From positions 1 through 26,263 of the forward strand of contig CAMLQP010000008.1 in assembly GCA_946482115.1 (NCBI GenBank): 26,263 bases of DNA. Direction: 5' to 3'. The notes under the pieces were generated by a model, which saw only the letters and a list, made by a program, of their open reading frames with translations, ran no database searches and was not told the DNA's origin. Source of the DNA: an uncultured Comamonadaceae bacterium (GTDB lineage: Bacteria > Pseudomonadota > Gammaproteobacteria > Burkholderiales > Burkholderiaceae). Positions 23,472-26,263 of this stretch are shown here, one piece after another. The position numbers and the translations under genes were made by a program. Position 1 is the first letter of the stretch. Every line of letters begins with the position of its first letter.

Positions 23472-25325
23472 CTAGGCGCCGAAACGGCTGGCGCGCAGAT
23501 GCCGCGCCAGCCGGTCGTCCAGCGGCAGGGGCTCGTGAAAGCGCAGGGCCGCCGTCAGCTCGCCACAGAGCAGGGCCAGGCTCAGGCCTCGCGCGCCCAT
23601 GGCGGTGACTGTCCACAGGCCCGGCAGCCGGTCTTCGTCCACCGGGCCCACCAGCGGCACCCGGTCGGGCACGGTGCAGCGCACGCCGGACCACGGGCGC
23701 AGCGCGGCGGGTGTGGCGCTGTCGGCGCAGGCCATGCCCAGCGCGGGCAGCAGCTCGCGCAGCCTGGACAGGTTGGCCCGGTCGTCGGCCGGGTCGGTCT
23801 CGGGCCGGTCACGGCTGCGGTCGAAGGTGGAGCCGCAGAACCAGGTCGGGCCTTCGTCGGTCGGGATGGCGGGTATCAGTGCCCCGTGGCCGTTGGTGGC
23901 GAACGCGGGCAGCGCCGGCGTGCCGGGGCCGTGCAGCACGCCGGTGATCTGGCCGCGCACCGCGTGCAGCGGCAGCGCCGCCGGCACCAGGTGCTGCGTC
24001 GCCGGGCCGGCGGCCACCACGACCCAGGCGGCGCGGTCCAGCACCTGGCCTGCATCGTCCTCCAGCACCCACTCGCCGTCTTCGCGGCGCAGCCGCTGCA
24101 CGGTGCACCCGCCGCGCCAGCGCACGCCGGGCGTCGCCAGCAGCGCGCGCACCAGGCGGGCCGGTTGCGCCCAGCCGGCGCGGGCGTGCCACCAGGCGGG
24201 CGCATCGGGGGGCAGGCCGGCCTGCGCCAGGGTTGCGGCCGTGGCGGTCCGGGTCCAGTCGGCGCCGGTGGCGGACTCGGCATGGGGCCAGTGCCGGCCC
24301 CGGCCCACGCGGTGCTCCAGCACGCCGCTGCCGCTCCAGTGGCCGGCCAGCGCGGTTTCGTCGCACAGTTGCTGCCAGGTGGCGCGTACCCCGGCGCGGG
24401 TGATCTGTGACAGCCAGGCGTCGTCGGTGGACAGGTGTGGGCCGAACAGGCCGGCCGGCAGGCCCGAGGCGCCGGCGGCGGGCTGATCTCCACGGTCGAG
24501 CACGGTGACGTCGCAACCCCGGCGGGCCAGGCTGGCGGCGATGGCCGCGCCGGACAGGCCCGCGCCCAGCACCAGCACGTGGCCGGGTGCGGGGGCTTCG
24601 GGCAGGGGCTTGTGGTCGGCCCAGGCCGGTGCGAAGCGGCCCTGCAGCCGGTGGCGTTTGGGCGGCAGGCCGTCGGCCTTTTCCGTCGGGAAGCCGGCGG
24701 CGGCCAGATCGTCGCGCACCGCGCGCGCCACCGTCCAGGTGGCGATGCGCGCGCCCGGGCGGACGTGGCGCGCCAGCTGCTCCATGAGGGGCTCATCCCA
24801 CATCGCCGGGTTGCGATCGGGGTCGAAGCCGTCGAGGAAGACCGCGTCGGCCAGGAAACGCTGGCCGGCCAGCCAGGTGGTGCTGTCGGCCACGCCCAGC
24901 GTCAGCAGCACCTGACCGCCGTCCAGACGCAGGCGGTGGGTGCCGGGCAGCAAGCCCCACCAGCGCGTGGCCAGCGCCTCGGCCAGGGCGGCGAGCTCGG
25001 GCCACGGCGTGGCGCTGCGGCGCAGGTCGTCGGCCGAGACGGGGTAGGCCTCGGTCGCCACGTAATGCAGCAGGCGCGGGCGCGCGGGATCGGCGCGCCA
25101 GGCGGCCCAGGTGGCCAGAAAGTTCAGGCCCAGGCCGAAGCCGGTTTCGAGCAGGGTGAAGGCCGGGCGCCCGCGCCAGGCCTCGGGTAGGCCACAGCCT
25201 TGCAGGAACACGTGGCGGGCCTGTTCCAGCCCGCCCGCTCCGTCCAGGCCACGGGTGCGGTAGACGTCGCCGAAGCGGGGGGATTCCGGGGTGCCGTCGT
25301 CCGACCAGCGGACGCTCTCGGCCAT
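23472..25325 (-). CDS. mnmC: Bifunctional tRNA wobble uridine enzyme MnmC (MnmD methyltransferase + FAD oxidoreductase)
   Basis: 617 residues, two domains. The N-terminal SAM-dependent MnmD part has LLETGFGLGLNFL (58-70) and FLDGFDPDRNPAMW (163-176). The C-terminal FAD oxidoreductase starts with the Rossmann motif VLVLGAGLSGAAIA (250-263) and ends with RGLSLALLCGELTA. It converts cmnm5s2U34 to nm5s2U and then mnm5s2U in tRNAs. It is slightly shorter than the E. coli enzyme (about 668). The ATG lies 3 bases after the yggX stop, so the two are cotranscribed. It converges on livK. Confidence 0.92.
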   Translation of the reverse strand: MAESVRWSDDGTPESPRFGDVYRTRGLDGAGGLEQARHVFLQGCGLPEAWRGRPAFTLLETGFGLGLNFLATWAAWRADPARPRLLHYVATEAYPVSADDLRRSATPWPELAALAEALATRWWGLLPGTHRLRLDGGQVLLTLGVADSTTWLAGQRFLADAVFLDGFDPDRNPAMWDEPLMEQLARHVRPGARIATWTVARAVRDDLAAAGFPTEKADGLPPKRHRLQGRFAPAWADHKPLPEAPAPGHVLVLGAGLSGAAIAASLARRGCDVTVLDRGDQPAAGASGLPAGLFGPHLSTDDAWLSQITRAGVRATWQQLCDETALAGHWSGSGVLEHRVGRGRHWPHAESATGADWTRTATAATLAQAGLPPDAPAWWHARAGWAQPARLVRALLATPGVRWRGGCTVQRLRREDGEWVLEDDAGQVLDRAAWVVVAAGPATQHLVPAALPLHAVRGQITGVLHGPGTPALPAFATNGHGALIPAIPTDEGPTWFCGSTFDRSRDRPETDPADDRANLSRLRELLPALGMACADSATPAALRPWSGVRCTVPDRVPLVGPVDEDRLPGLWTVTAMGARGLSLALLCGELTAALRFHEPLPLDDRLARHLRASRFGA

Positions 25326-25328
25326 GGC

Positions 25329-25601
25329 TTACTGGCTGGGCGGCACGTAACCGGCTGCAGCGTCGGCGCCATCGCCGAAGAAGTGCTTCTCCATCTGGCG
25401 CGCCAGGTACTGGCGGGCGCGGGCGTCGGCCAGGTTCAGGCGGTTTTCATTGAGCAACATGGTCTGGTGCTTGAGCCACTGGGCCCAGGCTTCCTTGCTG
25501 ACCTGTTCGTAGAGGCGCTTGCCCAGCTCGCCGGGGTAGGGGGGAAAATCCAGTCCTTCGGCTTCCTTGCCGAGCTTGATGCAGTGAACGGTGCGTGCCA
25601 T
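25329..25601 (-). CDS. yggX: Probable Fe(2+)-trafficking / oxidative damage protection protein YggX
   Basis: 90 residues, the standard YggX length. [29 protein letters not shown], with the conserved cysteine C7, then [18 protein letters not shown] and [12 protein letters not shown] match the family closely. It protects Fe-S enzymes from oxidative damage and helps move iron in the cytoplasm. It sits 3 bases upstream of mnmC in an operon. It has its own 70-base upstream gap with a short GC-rich inverted repeat (25658-25671) but no clear promoter. Confidence 0.93.
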   Translation of the reverse strand: MARTVHCIKLGKEAEGLDFPPYPGELGKRLYEQVSKEAWAQWLKHQTMLLNENRLNLADARARQYLARQMEKHFFGDGADAAAGYVPPSQ

Positions 25602-25671
25602 GGGGGTCTCTCTTCGGATCGGCCATCGTGCCGGTGGCCGAGACTGTACCCCAGCCGCGCCGACCCCGGCG

Positions 25672-25971
25672 TCAGGAGACCCATTTGTTGGTTTCGTCGA
25701 ACTGGAAGCCGTTGACGTCGCCGATCAGGCTTTCGCGCAGGTCCTGGATGTCCATCAGCACGTCAAAGGCGAAACCCACCCGGCCGCCGCGTTCGTCCAC
25801 GGTGAGCGACTGGAAGTAGTCGCGCAGTGCGAGCTTGTCGTCCTTGAGCTCGGCGATGTGGTTGACGATATGGGGAAACGCGCCAGCCAGTGCCACCGGG
25901 TACTTGAGCCCGGGGGTGTCCTGCAGGAAACGCTCGGTCTGCGGCAGCAGGAGGGTGTGATCGTTGGTCAT
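25672..25971 (-). CDS. Conserved-looking hypothetical protein, 99 residues
   Basis: I do not recognise this protein. It starts [18 protein letters not shown] and ends DETNKWVS. It is soluble, with no signal peptide or membrane segment, mildly acidic, no cysteine, and probably mostly helical in the middle ([26 protein letters not shown]). Codon use is like its neighbours (strong G/C at third positions), supporting a real gene. The ATG at 25971 has GGAGG 4 bases upstream, inside a strong hairpin. A longer in-frame start at 26001 (MAQGHGIGGS) would lie within that hairpin and lacks a ribosome site. It is flanked by azoR and yggX, both linked to redox stress, which is suggestive only. Confidence 0.72.
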   Translation of the reverse strand: MTNDHTLLLPQTERFLQDTPGLKYPVALAGAFPHIVNHIAELKDDKLALRDYFQSLTVDERGGRVGFAFDVLMDIQDLRESLIGDVNGFQFDETNKWVS

Positions 25972-26016
25972 GGATCCTCCGATTCCGTGGCCCTGGGCCA
26001 CTGAATCGGAGTATCC
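25972..26016 (-). promoter_or_regulatory. Strong 45-base hairpin leader enclosing the ribosome binding site
   Basis: Read on the minus strand: GGAT, mismatch, CTCCGATTC, mismatch, GTGGCC, loop CAG, then the matching arms GGCCAC, GAATCGGAG and ATCC. That is 19 base pairs in stems of 4, 9 and 6, with two single mismatches and a 3-base loop. The GGAGG Shine-Dalgarno is in the 3' arm and the hairpin ends on the base before the ATG. No T-run follows, so it is not a usual terminator. It could be an RNA switch or thermometer controlling the 99-residue gene, or a palindromic operator. Confidence 0.65.
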
Positions 26017-26030
26017 GGGTCGTTCCCGCG

Positions 26031-26044
26031 CGGCCCAAAGGCCG
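26031..26044 (-). terminator. Weak hairpin after azoR, possible terminator
   Basis: CGGCC-CAAA-GGCCG, 5-bp stem with a 4-base loop, 29 bases past the azoR stop codon. There is no T-run after it on the minus strand, so termination would be weak or Rho-dependent. Listed as the only stem between azoR and the 45-base hairpin. Confidence 0.25.
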
Positions 26045-26072
26045 TCGGGTCGGACAAAACAACCGTCTGTCG

Positions 26073-26263
26073 TCAGGCCGCGAGGTTGACGCGTTCCTGG
26101 TTCGCGGCCACGCCGGCGTGGGCGGCGATGTCGCGGCGAGCGTTGTCCAGCGCGGCGGCCTTGGCGGCGTCACCCATGGCCACGCCTTCGGCGCGCACGA
26201 AGCGCACGTCGGTGATGCCGAAGAAGCCGAACACCGTCTGCAGGTAGCTCTCCTGGTGCTCCA
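26073..26263 (-). CDS. azoR: FMN-dependent NADH-azoreductase AzoR (partial, C-terminal 62 residues)
   Basis: Only the C-terminus is in the window; the N-terminal part lies past base 26263. Translation gives [21 protein letters not shown], then [10 protein letters not shown] and a final VNLAA before TGA at 26075-26073. The [21 protein letters not shown] block is the well-conserved C-terminal segment of AzoR flavodoxin-like quinone/azo reductases. The family reduces quinones and azo compounds with NADH and FMN and protects against electrophile stress. It is not in the supplied set of complete reading frames because it runs off the edge; frame and stop were read directly. Confidence 0.85.
   Translation of the reverse strand, partial: EHQESYLQTVFGFFGITDVRFVRAEGVAMGDAAKAAALDNARRDIAAHAGVAANQERVNLAA

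Noticed and set aside
25658..25671. CGCCG-ACCC-CGGCG inverted repeat before yggX
   Set aside because: Short, GC-only arms occur by chance here and no T-run follows; not called as a terminator.

Overview
The window is GC-rich (clearly well above 60 percent) and almost wholly coding. It looks like a betaproteobacterial chromosome of the order Burkholderiales, most probably Comamonadaceae. The reasons are a Bug/TctC-type orphan solute receptor, a TauE/SafE-CysI sulfur unit, a yggX-mnmC pair, and the style of the LivKHMGF/acyl-CoA synthetase operon. No tRNA, rRNA, CRISPR array, transposase or phage gene was found. No gene-free stretch exceeds 300 bases; the longest is the 133-base divergent gap at 2863-2995.

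Left flank (1-2862, minus strand): a sulfite/nitrite reductase hemoprotein (CysI, 3' end off the window), a TauE/SafE permease just upstream of it, and a TrmO-family tRNA methyltransferase. An AT-rich gap (2319-2391) is the likely sulfur promoter.

Centre (2996-23443, plus strand): 18 genes in about 20.4 kb with very tight spacing; eight junctions are 4-base ATGA overlaps. The order is: carotenoid-cleavage-type oxygenase (CCD1), lipocalin-like protein, PaaN-type aldehyde dehydrogenase, a second oxygenase (CCD2), acyl-CoA synthetase, alpha/beta hydrolase, Bug receptor, nitronate-monooxygenase-family flavoprotein, SCPx-type thiolase, DUF1295 membrane reductase-like protein, second thiolase, a regulator with two HxlR domains in tandem, LivH, LivM, LivG, LivF, a second acyl-CoA synthetase and LivK. 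The gene set reads as one catabolic regulon: import of a hydrophobic or aromatic/terpenoid acid or precursor, oxidative cleavage of a C=C bond to aldehydes, oxidation to acids, CoA activation, double-bond reduction and thiolytic shortening. Its substrate cannot be read from the sequence; stilbenoid/phenylpropanoid or apocarotenoid/terpenoid compounds fit. The middle beta-oxidation enzymes are absent and must be encoded elsewhere. A near-identical 21-base operator-like element lies in front of both CCD1 and the lipocalin-led operon, which ties the two transcription units together. The tandem-HxlR protein is the obvious candidate regulator.

Right flank (23472-26263, minus strand): mnmC (tRNA wobble uridine modification), yggX (iron trafficking/oxidative protection), an unrecognised 99-residue protein, and the C-terminal part of an AzoR-type azoreductase. 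The unrecognised gene is preceded by a strong 45-base hairpin that swallows its ribosome binding site.

The best candidates for something undescribed are the two-oxygenase catabolic regulon with its shared operator and double-HxlR regulator, and the hairpin leader of the small orphan gene.
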